The notes under the pieces: generated by a model
The model's database searches: none
Seen by the model: the letters and a program-made list of their open reading frames with translations, nothing else
Told to the model about the DNA's origin: nothing
In this document: positions 10,707 through 21,553 of the stretch, one piece after another
Numbering within the stretch: the first letter of the stretch is position 1
How the letters are laid out: each line of letters opens with the position of its first letter
DNA from: Pyropia haitanensis
Taxonomy: Eukaryota; Rhodophyta; Bangiophyceae; Bangiales; Bangiaceae
Reading direction: 5' to 3'
DNA length: 64,000 nt
Assembly: GCA_008729055.1 (NCBI GenBank)
Contig: SDUX01000003.1
Span: forward strand, 1,984,001-2,048,000
Program-made: the position numbers and the translations under genes

Positions 10707-12820
10707 CCCCCACACGGCGGCGGCGCGCCGCCGCAGCCGTCGCGGCGGCGCCACGCCCGGCGTACGGCCTTCCCCCCCCCCCCCCCCGGCGCGCGCAGCC
10801 GGCCCGACACGCCGCCACGACACCCCCCCCCCCCACACAAAGTACCCGTGCGCAGTCCGTCGTGGCGGGCAACCCCCCCCCCCCCCCCCCCCCCCCCTGT
10901 GTCCGCCCCCCCAAAGCCGAGCGCACCCCTCACGGCCGCAACACCCCGTACAATGGCGGACGGGGCTCCCCGCGACGAGCCGCCCACTCGCCGTCGGCCG
11001 CCGCCGCCACTACCGCTCAGACGGGGTGGCAGCGGCGGGCGGCGGCGTCGCCGCGACGGCCGCGTCGCGGACCGCAGCGCCCCGGGCGGGCGGGCGGCGG
11101 CGGCGGCGGCCGCCGCGGCGGCGGCGGCGGCCGGCCGGCGGCAACCGCCGAGGCACCCGCAGCCGCGGCACCCGCCGCGGCGTTTGCAGCCGCGGCACCG
11201 GCCGCGGCGCCCACCGCGGCGGCACCCGCCACCCCCCCTCCACCCGCGGCACCCCCCGCGCCGCGCCGCCGCCGCCTCCACCCGCCGCCGCGCGCGGTCG
11301 GCGTCGTCTTCTTTGAACGTCGTGCCCCCCCCCCACGGGTCGGCGTCCACGGGGAGGGCGAGCCGCGCCACCGCCGCGGCCGTCGGGTCGTCCGTGCTGT
11401 GCGGGGCGGCGAGCGCCAGGCGCGGGCGACGCGGGCGTTGGCCAACCCGAGTCACCGCTGGTGCTATCGTGCGGTGTGGGTTCCGCTCCCGCTGCCGCTG
11501 CTCGCAGGGGAGGTTGATGGCACCGCGGGCGACGGCAATGAGGGGTACGGGCTGGCGAGACGTGGTCGCGCCGGGCGCGGCGGCCAAACAAGGCGACGGG
11601 ACAGAAATGAAAAGGGGATGGGGGGGTGGGGGGGGAAGCCACACAACGCGCGTCAAAGCCAAAGCTGGCGGGAGGGGGGGGGGGGGGAGAGTGGCGGCGA
11701 CAGAGCGGCGACCTTGGTGAAACACCGCCTGCCCTCTATCGGTTGCCGAGTCGCAGAGAACGGGTAGTGGAAGAGCTCTCTCGAGATGCCCGTAGGTTCC
11801 CTCAAGATGACAAGGAAAACTCCCACCGCGTAGAGTATTGGCTTCGATGGGGTCAAAATATGGCAGCGTCGAAAGTGGGACACTGCTCCGGTGCAACGCG
11901 AAAAACATACCGTGCCCCAATGTTGCAATGTGCAGGCCTGTACCTACGCGCGGGCGGCGCCACGACGGAGCGCGGACTGGACACGACGGTCCGTCCCCGC
12001 GGCTCGCGCCGCCGGTGCGCCCGCCCATAGATCCCACCCGCACGGCCGGCGGCGGGGCCAACAGCCCCCGGGCGGGGGTGGCCCGCGGCCGCGGGCCTCC
12101 CGCTGCGCCACGCGCCTGCGCGGGCACGCGGGGCAGCCCTGTCCGCTCTTCCCCCCGCCGCGCGTCGGCCGGCGTCCGCCGCGGCGTGGCGGTCGACTGC
12201 CGCCGCCCTCGGGTCCGCCCCCACCGGGAGGCGGCACGCGCCACGGCCCGCGGCGGGGGGGGGGGGTGCGTGGGCGCTCGCTGAGCAAAGGCGGCGCCCG
12301 CTGCGGCCGCCGCCGTGACCGCAGGAGCCGCCACCAGGGAGCCGCCGCCGAGCGGGCGCCGCCGTGCGAGCAGCCAGCGTGGCCGCGGGGCGTGGCCGGC
12401 GAGCGCCGCCCACGGGCGGCGCCCGCCAGCGCCGCCGCCGGGGGCGCGGCGGCGTGACAGCGTCTGGGGAGGTGAAGCGTCCGAGGTGAAGCGCAACGGC
12501 CTTTTTTCACCCGGTCGCCTTGGCGACCGTGCGAGCCGCTTTGAAACCGCGCGTTTCCTGGAGAAAACAATGGCACAGAGCGGGAGCAAGGCCGATCCGC
12601 CTGGACGGTGCCGCGGTCGCGAAAGGCCCCCGCTCTGTTCCGCTGCACGCAGACGAGTCTGGCGCGCGTGGCGGTGCGGCCACGCGCTCGTGTCGGGCGG
12701 GCGCCGCTGGTCGGTTACGTGCGGCGGGCGCGCGGGCGGGCGGGAGGCGTTGGCCCATCCACGTGGGGTGGCGACGCCGGCGGCGGGAGGGGGAGAGGAC
12801 GGGGTGTCCTGGGTGGCGGT

Positions 12821-12823
<3 letters not shown>

Positions 12824-12899
<76 letters not shown>

Positions 12900-12920
12900 G
12901 CTGCCGCCGCCGCCGCGGCG
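12824..12920. repeat. (CCG/CTG)n microsatellite
   Basis: CCG triplets with regular CTG interruptions over roughly 95 bases. Confidence 0.85.
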
Positions 12921-14215
12921 CCGCCGCTGCCGCTGCCGCCGCCACGGTGGCGGCCGCTGGCCGCGGGCGACCCTTCACCCACGCTGGGGGGTTGCGGCGG
13001 GGGCGGCGAGACGGGCCGCCCTCGTTGCCTCCGCAAGCGGAGCGGGCGGCGGCGGGCGTGGCGGGGGGGGGGGGGAGGAGGGTGGGGGGGGTCGCCGCCG
13101 GCGGGACGGCCCCCGCGCCCCGCGCTCTGACCCCGCCGCCCCCGCGTGTCGCCGCGCGCGCGCGGGCCGCGGTGACGCGCAACGGCACGCCGGCCAGCCG
13201 GCCGGCCGGAGGCCCCGCGGCGGCTGTGGTGGCCGCCGACGAGCGGAGGCCGCGTCGTCGCGGCCGCGGAAGGCAGGGGAGGGGGGGGGGGCGGCGGGCG
13301 GCCAGCCGGCCAGGCCGAGCGGGCACCCCGCGCGCGCGCGCGCGTGTGTGGGTGTGGCGGTCGGCGGCGAGCGTGCCGCTGCCGTTGGGCGGCGGTTCCC
13401 CCGCCGCGGCGGTGCGTCCGCGGCGGCCGCACGGATGGGTGGCCGTTGACGCGCGCCGCCGCGGCGGCCAGCCGCCGTCCCGCCCCGCCGCATGGCGGCG
13501 GCCGCTGCCACCATCCCGCCGCACTATGGGGGATTTCCGGTGGGGGGGGGAGGCCACCCCCCCTCTGGTGTGCCCCCGTGCGCTCGCGCTGCATCGGCCG
13601 TGCGGCTGGCGCCGTCTGTCTGTCCGTTGGCGGGCGTCTCTTTCTGTTTCCCCCCTCTGTTCCCTACCCCCTCGCCCTCCCCCCCTGGCTGCCATTGGCG
13701 GCCTGCACGGGTGTCGGCTTGGCGACTGGCGACGGCTGGCGAAGGGCGACGACGGCGGCGGGGGGGGGGGGGAAGACGCCCGCCGTTGGGCGGGGGGCGA
13801 CGCGCCGGCCGTACCGTATACCGCCCCACGAGACACGCTGGCTCGCGCGCCATGACGAGGTTGTGGGAGGGGGGGAAGAGAAGACGGGGGGGTGGGGGGG
13901 GGGGGGCGGTCGACGGCGGCCGCTTGAGCCGCGCCCCCCTTCTCTCTGGTCCCAACGGCCAGCCCTGCCACCCCCGCCTGGTCGTGACGGCCGCGGCCGA
14001 CGCGGCAGCGGCACTCGGCTGCCGCAGGTATCGTCGTCGGCGGCAGCGTCACCGTCCTTGTCGGGCGGGGGCGGCGGCGGCGGCGGCGACCGCCGGCCGC
14101 GCGCGCAGCGGCGAGCACCCGCCCTGCCGCCGCCGCCGCGGCGGCGCACCCCACCGGCCGCGGCGCGGGGCGACCGTCGGCCGCCGCCGCTGGGGGTCAC
14201 CCCGCCGCCGGCGGC

Positions 14216-16042
14216 ATGCGCGGCATGCCGCGCAGGCGGCCTCGGCGGCGGCGGCGGCGGTCGACCGCGGCCGCCGCCGCCGCCGCCGCCTGGGCGGTGG
14301 CCTTGGCGGTGGCCGCCGCGGCGGTCACGGCGACAGCGGCCGCTGGCGGCGGCTTGGGCATCCCCACAGACGGTGGGAGCGGCGGCGGCGGCGGTATCGC
14401 CCGCGGCGCGCGCGTCGGCGGCGGTGGTGCGGGCCGCCCCCTCCCCACCTTTGCCGCCACGGCCGCCGCGCTCGCCGCCGCCGCCGTCGCGGCGGCCCCC
14501 CCGGCGGCCCGCGTTTCCCGGCGCGACCGCAACGTCTTTGTCGACGTCACCGCCGCGTCGGGCCTCCCGATGCGGGCGGGCCTAAAGTACGGGGGCCCGC
14601 TGGTGGCGGATCTCAACGACGATGGCGTGTACGACCTGGTGCTGCCGCAGCACAACGAGGAGGTGCCGAGGGTGTGCTATGGCCGGCCGGGCGGCACGTA
14701 CCAGCCGGGCGAGCGGCTCCTCCCCTACGTCGCGGACGTGCACGGCATCGCGGCGGGGGACACCACCCTGGACGGCAAGATGGACCTGCTGGTTACACTC
14801 GGTGGCGCGTTTGGGCGGGAGCCCCAGCCGCCGGTCTTTTACCGACGCACGCGGCGCGCGGCGTACAAAAACTCGACGGCAGTGGCGGGGTTGGACACCC
14901 ACGGCGGGCGCGGCCGGTCGCCCCGGTTTGTGGACCTCGACGGGGACGGGGACCTCGACCTCATCCTGTTCCACTACATCGTCCTCGTCGGGCCGGGGCC
15001 GCGGCAGGTGGTGTATGAAAACGTCGGCGGCGGCGCGTACAAGTACCGGCCCAATACGGGCCTGCAGCACGGGACGGGCGAGCAGCTGCTGCTCACCGAC
15101 ATGGACGGGGACGGCCAGACGGACATCATCTCCTTTCCTTGGTTCCGCATCTACCGGCGGGTGGCCCCGTTCCAGTTTGTGGACGACACGACCTGGCGGC
15201 TGCGGGACCTGCCCGGCCCGGCCGAGCGCCTCTTCCCCACCTTTTGGGTGGCGGAACTCGACTTTGATAATGACGGCCGCTGGGACCTGTACCTGGTGCG
15301 CGGCAGCCAGCCCGACGTGCTCCTCCGCAACGTCGGCGGCCACTACACGGACGTGACCGCCGCGGCGGGGCTGACCGACTGGGCGTCCACGACCGGCGCG
15401 ACGGTCGCGGACTTTGACAATGACGGCTACGAGGACATCCTCGTGTCCCGTACCGCCCGGCGCGCCGGCGGCAAGCGGCCGCCCGACGTGCTCTACTGGA
15501 ACCGCGGCGACGGCACGTTTGAGCGCGTCACGTCGCACGGCGCGTGGCCGCCGTGGTCCGCGGCCACCGCGACGGGCGACGCGGCGCAGGCCTACGACGC
15601 CGACGGCGACGGCCGCGTGGACGTGCTCGTCGGGTACGGGGACCGCGACAACCGGTCGCACGCGGGGCCATGGCGCCTGTACCGCAACACCCTCCCCTGG
15701 TGCGGCGGGTGTGCGACCAAGGGTGGCGGCGGCGACGGCGGCGGCGGCGGCGGCGGCCGCCGCCGTGCGGGCCACTGGCTGTCCGTCCGCGTCCGCCGCA
15801 ACTGGCGCCGCACCGCCACCGCGGCGGGCGCGGTCGTCACCGTGACGGCGGGCGGCGTGACACGGCGGCGGCGGGTGGGCCCGGCGGGCGCGTCCAACCA
15901 CCAGAGCCAGCTGTCGGTGGTGCATTTTGGCCTCGGCGCCGCCGCCGTTGCCGACAGCGTGCGCGTGCGGTGGTCGGACGGGTCCGCGTCGCGGGCGTGG
16001 ACGGGGGTGGCGGCGGGGCAGCTGATTACGATTGGGCGGTGA
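14216..16042 (+). CDS. Secreted FG-GAP/VCBS repeat protein with ASPIC/UnbV C-terminal domain
   Basis: 608 residues. ATG at 14216 starts an Arg-rich n-region followed by a long hydrophobic Ala/Val stretch (residues about 16-46), i.e. a signal peptide or signal anchor. From about residue 115 there are repeated FG-GAP-type blades, each carrying a calcium-binding DxDxDG loop: DLNDDG near 137, DLDGDGDLD near 240, DMDGDG near 295, DFDNDG near 348 and 398, DADGDG near 461. The C-terminus (about 560-605) reads VVHFGLG..VRWSDG, the ASPIC/UnbV signature. This is the architecture of CRTAC1-like extracellular beta-propeller proteins, so a cell-surface or cell-wall calcium-binding role is likely. A clear paralogue lies on the minus strand at 62499-64000. 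A poly-Gly insert separates the propeller from ASPIC. Confidence 0.92.
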   Translation: MRGMPRRRPRRRRRRSTAAAAAAAAWAVALAVAAAAVTATAAAGGGLGIPTDGGSGGGGGIARGARVGGGGAGRPLPTFAATAAALAAAAVAAAPPAARVSRRDRNVFVDVTAASGLPMRAGLKYGGPLVADLNDDGVYDLVLPQHNEEVPRVCYGRPGGTYQPGERLLPYVADVHGIAAGDTTLDGKMDLLVTLGGAFGREPQPPVFYRRTRRAAYKNSTAVAGLDTHGGRGRSPRFVDLDGDGDLDLILFHYIVLVGPGPRQVVYENVGGGAYKYRPNTGLQHGTGEQLLLTDMDGDGQTDIISFPWFRIYRRVAPFQFVDDTTWRLRDLPGPAERLFPTFWVAELDFDNDGRWDLYLVRGSQPDVLLRNVGGHYTDVTAAAGLTDWASTTGATVADFDNDGYEDILVSRTARRAGGKRPPDVLYWNRGDGTFERVTSHGAWPPWSAATATGDAAQAYDADGDGRVDVLVGYGDRDNRSHAGPWRLYRNTLPWCGGCATKGGGGDGGGGGGGRRRAGHWLSVRVRRNWRRTATAAGAVVTVTAGGVTRRRRVGPAGASNHQSQLSVVHFGLGAAAVADSVRVRWSDGSASRAWTGVAAGQLITIGR

Positions 16043-17047
16043 CGCCCGGGGGGGGGCGGGGGCGCGCGGCTTGCACCCTCCGCGGCCTTTCTTTTGGGGG
16101 GGGCGAGGGGAGCAGCGGCAAGACCGAGGCGGCCACGCCACCGCCGCCGGCCGGTCCAGGCATCCATGACGCGCCCCTTTGGGTGGCGGCGGCGGTGGGT
16201 TTCGTGGAATACGTGTTTTTTTTGTGTGAGCGCCTCTGAGGAGGCGGGTGCGTTGCGGGACTGGCGCGTCGTCCTGCGGGCTCCATGTATAAAGTGTTGT
16301 GACTGCGAAGAGGGGCCCTGCTGTTGTCACACGGGGGCGCGCCGCCCGTGGGACGACCGTGGCGTTGCTGCCGTGGATGGGGGCGGCGCCACGGTAGTGG
16401 ACGGTCCGGCGCGTCGCGTCCCGTGACCGGCTGCGTCGGGAGATCGCACCACCCAATAGCGATCGTGGCAAGCGCAGGTACAGGAGGTTGTACAGACAAA
16501 AAGATCACGTTTGGTGGGTGGTGCCGGAAATGGCTCGTGGCGGACCGACGGGGTGTGCGCGTTTCATTGGGCAGCGGAGCTCTTCAGACGGGTTCCTTGT
16601 CCACCCCGCCGCTCGGTACGCGGCATTTTGACCTCACGTGCGCCTACCGCCCGCCACGGGCCCGCCGTGCCGGCCGCACGACGCAGGCCCTCCACGCCGC
16701 CGCCCCGACGGCGCCGTCGCGGGCTGGACGCCCCCGCGGCGACGTCGGTTGCCCTGCGCAGCGCCGCCCCCGCCGCCGCCCCCCCGTCCGCCGGCCAACC
16801 CCACCCCACGCCGCGCGTCTGCTCACGCGCCGTCGCGCTCCCTCACCGCCGCCCATTCCCCACGGTTTGTGGTCGCACCTCTGCTCTCCACCCCCCCCCC
16901 CCCCGCCTTTTTTTTTACTCCCCTCTGTGTCCCTCACTGCCGCCGCCCAACGTTTGTGGGCCCGCCGCGTCCCCCCCCCCGCCCGTCGCTGTCAACGCTG
17001 CCCGCCTGGCGCCCCCCCCCCCCCCCCCGCCCTTCATCGCCACGGCC
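16043..17047. other. Intergenic region, no gene seen
   Basis: 3' region of the FG-GAP gene and 5' region of the PDZ-like gene. It has a TATA-like ATGTATAAAG near 16284-16293 and several C runs near 16890-17030. Open frames here are Pro/Ala shadows. Confidence 0.4.
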
Positions 17048-17903
17048 ATGCCCCCCCCCCCCCCCTCTCCCGGGTGGCGTTTGCCACCGCGGCCCCCGTC
17101 GGCCGCCGCCACCCCCCCCCCCCCTCCCCGCCGTGGCGGCCGCGCCGCCCCCCCCCCCACCGGGCCGCCGCCCCGCCGGCCGGCGGTGGCGGTCGCCCGT
17201 GACCGCGTCGTCAACGACGCCGCCGCCCGCCACGCCCGCGGTAGCGGCGGCGGCGGCTGCCGCGGCCACGACGGCCGGCGGCGGCGGCGGCGTCCCGCCC
17301 GGCGCGGTCGCCGCGGCGGCCGCCGCGGCGGCGGCGGTCTACTCGCCGTTTGTGGCGGGCGGGCGGCTGGTGACGCTGCCGCTGCCCATGGGCCTGGTCT
17401 TTGCCGACGCGGGCTGGGGGGTGGTCACCGTCGAGGCGGTCACGGCCGGCGGGTCGGCGGCCGCCGACGGCGGCGTCGCGGTCGGCGACGTGGTCACCGC
17501 CGTGGCGCTCCCGTACGGGCCGTGCCTCCGCCCACTGCGGCCGGCCGACGAGGGCGGCGACGGCATCAGCGAGGTGGTCGACGCGGTGCGCGGCCGCGTC
17601 GACGGGGTGATGCACCTGGAGGTGGTGGCGTGGCCGGGGGGGGCCGCCGCCGCCGCCGCGGAGCGCGCGTCCGTAACGGCGGGCGCGGAGGAGCGGGGGT
17701 GGGCGGCGATGGCGGCGGTGGTGGACGCGGTCGAGGCGGACGGCTCGTACGAGGCCGCCGCGCCCGACGCGGATGAGGGAGAGGGTGGCGAGGCGGACGC
17801 CGCCGCCGCGGGGGGGTGGGCGGATGGGTGGACGGGCATTGGCGACGGGCGCCCGTGGGACGCGTACGACTCACCAGAAGCGTTTTTTGCCGCAGAGCCG
17901 TGA
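17048..17903 (+). CDS. PDZ-like domain protein, probably organelle-targeted
   Basis: The firm part is 17330-17903. It encodes a PDZ-like fold: a carboxylate-loop-like LPLPMGLVFAD, then GWGVVTVEAVTAGGSAAADGGVAVGDVV, the typical 'xxGGxAxxxGxxxGDxx' PDZ pattern, and a closing strand VMHLEVV. An acidic tail ends in EAFFAAEP. Such single-PDZ proteins are common in algal plastids as scaffold or protease-adaptor factors; the precise role is unknown. The domain frame has no ATG upstream. The nearest plausible start, ATG at 17048 with a transit-peptide-like leader, lies in another frame and is separated from the domain by several poly-C runs (17050-17160), so a homopolymer indel or intron is needed. 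Start and leader are therefore provisional. The neighbour downstream is convergent. Confidence 0.6.
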
Positions 17904-18825
17904 GGAGAGAAGGGAAGGGGGGGGAAGGGGGGGGGCGGGGGGGGCGGGGGGGGGCGCCGGGTGGTGTGGACGGGCGCCTGCGGATGGACGAGCGGGCGAG
18001 GGCGACGCCACGGTGGGCGGTGCCACCACCGTCGGGCGGCGCCTATGCCCGGGCCACTCCCCATGCCACACGGATTCCAACCGCTCGACTAGTGTACGTG
18101 CGCCGTCGGTGGCGGCAGAGGGCACCCGCCGCGACCCGCGGGTCCCCGCGTCCGTGGGTCCGCCGCCCCGACGGCCAGGCGCGGCCGGCCAACGACACAG
18201 ACACAAACGGCCGCAGTGGCAGCGTCCCCCTCACCCCCCCCCCCCCCCCGCCCGCCAGCTGCGTGCAACGCAACACGCGGCACGCCCGCTCCCCCCCTCC
18301 CCCCCCCCCCCCCCACCCGCCCGCTCCAGCCCACCACGCGTGCACACACGCCGCCCGCGGCGGCGCGGTAGTCCCCGGCGTCACCACAATCGGCCCGCAG
18401 TGGGGCGGCTCGCTGTCGTGCACCCACCCCCCCCCGGCCACGACGCGGCGGGGACGAGCGCAGCAGCGCACCAGCCGCCCACACCGCCCGCCTGTGCGCG
18501 GCGCACCGCACGCAGCTATGCATCCCGGCGGGCGCCCAGTGTCGCCGCTACGGCCGCCTAAACGGTGCGCCGCGGCATCTCGTCCTCTGCCCACGCCCCC
18601 CCCCCCCCCCACGCTCCTCTCCCCCCCACACCAGCGCACGACCAAAGCACCCCGCACACGGCCACCCTCTACGCAAAACAAAACACACGCACCTGCACGT
18701 CCATGCCCGGCAGCCGTGCGTCCCCCCTCGGGCCCCCTGCCGCCACCGCACAGAGCACGTCCGTCCCCACCACAATGGAACCCGTCCCACCCCCCCGGCC
18801 TTCCCCCCCCCTGCAGCGCATCAGA
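17904..18825. other. Intergenic region between convergent genes
   Basis: Shared 3' side of the PDZ-like gene and the small minus-strand gene. It is rich in C and G runs and I see no credible gene in it. Confidence 0.4.
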
Positions 18826-19007
18826 TCATCGTCGGCTTGGCCGCGGCGGGCGGCGTGTCGCCGCCGTCGCCAGTGGCGGCTGCCCCCCCCCCCCCTCGGC
18901 GTGGCGCCCCGCCTGCCGCAGCGTCGACCGCACCCACTCCTCCACCACCCGCACCTGCGCGTCTGTACCAGCCGCTGACGGGGGAGGCGGCGGCGTCGGC
19001 GTCGGCG

Positions 19008-19051
<44 letters not shown>

Positions 19052-19249
19052 CGCCCCCACCTCCCCCCCAACGTCGACAAGGACGACGACGGCGGCGGCG
19101 GCGGCGGCACCGCCGCCGCGGCCACTCCCGGCGGCGGCAACGTCACCGCCGCCGCCTCCCCCGTCGGCGGCAGCGCCGCGACAAGCGCGGGCGCGGCGGC
19201 AACGAGGGCGGCCTCGGCCCCCCCCAGGGCGGCGGCCGCCTCCGCGGCG

Positions 19250-19281
<32 letters not shown>

Positions 19282-19497
19282 GTCCGACGCGGTGTAGACC
19301 GCCGCCGCGACGGCGGCGATCGCCCACACGTCCCGTACGTAGGCGAGGCTGAGGAGCCGGCGGAGGCGGAAGCCGGCGGCGGCGGCGGCGGGGGGGGGGG
19401 GGGGGGCGGGTGCCACCCCCCCCGCCGGGGGGGGGGGGGGGGGGGAAGGCCGCTTGGGCGACAGCGTCCGCGCGAGGATGCGCGCGGCGGTGGCCAT
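18826..19497 (-). CDS. Hypothetical small membrane protein with organelle-type leader
   Basis: ATG at 19497 opens a leader MATAARILARTLSPKR, which is Arg-rich, free of acidic residues and typical of a mitochondrial or plastid presequence. A Pro/Ala linker follows, then FRLRRLLSLAYVRDV and a hydrophobic helix WAIAAVAAAVYTA (about residue 65-80), an Ala-rich helix and a Pro tract. The C-terminus includes AQVRVVEEWVRSTLRQ, a plausible amphipathic helix. The end is uncertain: a run of 12-13 C's near 18887-18898 could shift the last residues, and the neighbouring frame ends at about 18829 instead. The family is not recognised. The minus-strand frame stays open far upstream to 22200, but that part is minisatellite translation and is not included. 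Confidence 0.5.
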
Positions 19498-19840
19498 TGG
19501 TGGCGGTGCCGCCGCGCGAGAGGAGCCCCCCCCAAAAAAAAAAAAAAAAAGACAGTTGAGAAAGAGGGGGGGGGGGGGGGGGGGGAGGGCGGGGGCGGTG
19601 TGGGTGAGGGGGGGAGCGGGCGGGGGCGGGGGGAGGGGAGCGGATGGCACGTGCAGGTGGCCAGCTGGGGAGACCCCCCAACGGGGGAGCGCGGTCGACC
19701 GCGGCGCGACGACCGCGGCGGGCGGCTCAGGCAGAGCGGCCGCCGCCCGCCGGCGGCGACGACGCGGGCGTACAGTAGAGTAGGGGTGTTTCTGTGGTGT
19801 CGCGGATTTCCAAGCGGGAGGCCCCGCCGCGTCGTCGCGG
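19498..19840. other. Upstream region of the small minus-strand gene
   Basis: Contains an A run (about 19528-19545) and a G run (about 19567-19584). Probably promoter/5' UTR of the minus-strand gene. No gene seen. Confidence 0.35.
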
Positions 19841-19975
19841 CCGCGGCGCGCCCGGCCGGCGGCTGCCGCGGCGCGCCCGGCCGGCGGCTGCCGCGGCGCG
19901 CCCGCCCGGCGGCTGCCGCGGCGCGCCCGCCCGGCGGCTGCCGCGCCGCGGCTGCCGCGCCGCGGCTGCCGCCGG
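19841..19975. repeat. 25-bp tandem repeat with 13-bp tail repeats
   Basis: A 25-bp unit around GCGGCTGCCGCGGCGCGCCC is repeated about four times with a G/C change in the last bases, then a shortened 13-bp unit (GCGGCTGCCGCGC) is repeated. Confidence 0.85.
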
Positions 19976-20045
19976 GCGAGCCGCTCGGCGGCCGCGGCGG
20001 CGGTGGCGGCGGTGGCAGTGGCGGCCGCGGCGGCGGTGGCGGCGG

Positions 20046-20655
20046 TGGCGGTAGTGGCGGTAGTGGCGGTAGTGGCGGTAGTGGCGGTAGTGGCGGTAGT
20101 GGCGGTAGTGGCGGTAGTGGCGGTAGTGGCGGTAGTGGCGGTAGTGGCGGTAGTGGCGGTAGTGGCGGTAGTGGCGGTAGTGGCGGTAGTGGCGGTAGTG
20201 GCGGTAGTGGCGGTAGTGGCGGTAGTGGCGGTAGTGGCGGTAGTGGCGGTAGTGGCGGTAGTGGCGGTAGTGGCGGTAGTGGCGGTAGTGGCGGTAGTGG
20301 CGGTAGTGGCGGTAGTGGCGGTAGTGGCGGTAGTGGCGGTAGTGGCGGTAGTGGCGGTAGTGGCGGTAGTGGCGGTAGTGGCGGTAGTGGCGGTAGTGGC
20401 GGTAGTGGCGGTAGTGGCGGTAGTGGCGGTAGTGGCGGTAGTGGCGGTAGTGGCGGTAGTGGTGGCAGTGGCGGTAGTGGCGGCAGTGGCGGCAGTGGCG
20501 GTAGTGGCGGTAGTGGCGGTAGTGGCGGTAGTGGCGGTAGTGGCGGTAGTGGCGGTAGTGGCGGTAGTGGCGGTAGTGGCGGTAGTGGCGGTAGTGGCGG
20601 TAGTGGCGGTAGTGGTGGCAGTGGCGGCAGTGGCGGCAGTGGCGGCAGTGGCGGC
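20046..20655. repeat. 9-bp minisatellite (GGCGGTAGT)n
   Basis: About 67 nearly perfect copies of GGCGGTAGT. The first ~46 appear invariant; near 20460-20500 and after 20610 GGCGGCAGT and GGTGGCAGT variants appear. The length being a multiple of three makes all frames open on both strands, which explains the very long spurious open frames across 18.8-22.3 kb. Confidence 0.95.
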
Positions 20656-21189
20656 CGTGACGGCCGTGACGGCCATGACGGCCGTGACGGGCGTGGCGGC
20701 GGCGGCAGCGACGGCGGCGGCGGCGGTGGCACGCGCCCGCGGCGCTGGCGCGTGGGCGGGGAGGTGACCCGCAGCGGTGGCTGGCTTTCCCCCCCGTCCC
20801 CCCGGCCCCTGCCTGTTTTTTTTTTGTTGTTGTGCGTCGCCCCCATGGGGAGGGCGACGCGGAGCGCGGCGCGTCTCGCCGCCCGCCGTGTGCCGCGGCG
20901 TCCCTGGTCGTGCCGCGTGCGCGGGCCGCCGCGGGGGGGGGGGGGGGTGTGCGCGCGGCCGCCGCGCGGCACGGTCGTCGACGCACCCCCCCCCCCCCTC
21001 GCCACCCAACCCCCCCTCCTGCCCCTGCTCTGGTTGTGTTGCCTTTTTTTTGGGGGGGGGCGGGGGGGGGGGGGGTTTTGCCGCCCCGCGCGGGGGAGCG
21101 GCGGCTGGCCCGCCCCGCGCCGCGGGTGCGATCGGCCGCCACGCCCGTGCCGTGGCGGGACGAGTGGCGGGGGCGTGGCGGTTGTGGTG

Positions 21190-21553
21190 GGGCGGCGCCC
21201 CGTGGTGGCGACGGCGGCGGTGGCGGCGGTGGCGGTGGCGACGGCGGTGGCGACGGCGGCGGTGACGGCGGTGGCGGTGATGGCGGCGGCGGCGGCGGTG
21301 GCGGCGGTGGCGGTGATGGCGGCGGTGGCGGTGATGGCGGCGGCGGCGGCGGTGGCGGCCACGGCGGTGATGGCGGCGGTGGCGGCGGTGGCGGCGGTGG
21401 CGGCGGCGGCGGCGGCGGCGGTGGCGGCGGCGGTGGCGGCGGTGACGGCGGTGGCGGCGGCGGCGGCGGCGGCGGTGGCGGCGGCGGTGGCGGCGGTGAC
21501 GGCGGTGGCGGCGGCGGCGGCGGCGGCGGTGGCGGCGGTGGCGGCGGCGCGTG
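21190..21553. repeat. GGC/GGT/GAC triplet-based tandem repeat
   Basis: GGCGGTGGCGGTGAYGGC-type units repeat for about 360 bases, with a duplicated longer block in 21420-21540. Confidence 0.85.

Larger units (their letters stand above)
9828..14215. other. Long GC-rich region with no gene I can support
   Basis: About 4.4 kb of shadow open frames on both strands, rich in Arg, Pro, Gly and Ala. It includes (GCG)n, a 38-base T run, C runs near 10871-10888, a lower-GC patch at about 11710-11960, a short inverted repeat GGTCGCC/GGCGACC near 12521-12537, and (CCG)n near 12830-12915. Part should be the promoter of the DUF2358 gene and of the FG-GAP gene at 14216. A badly frame-broken gene could be hidden here. 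Confidence 0.4.

Noticed and set aside
9488..13594. A 1368-codon minus-strand open frame
   Set aside because: Crosses the poly(T) as poly-Lys, is Arg/Gly/Ala/Pro-rich throughout, and overlaps the DUF2358 gene in another frame. No domain.
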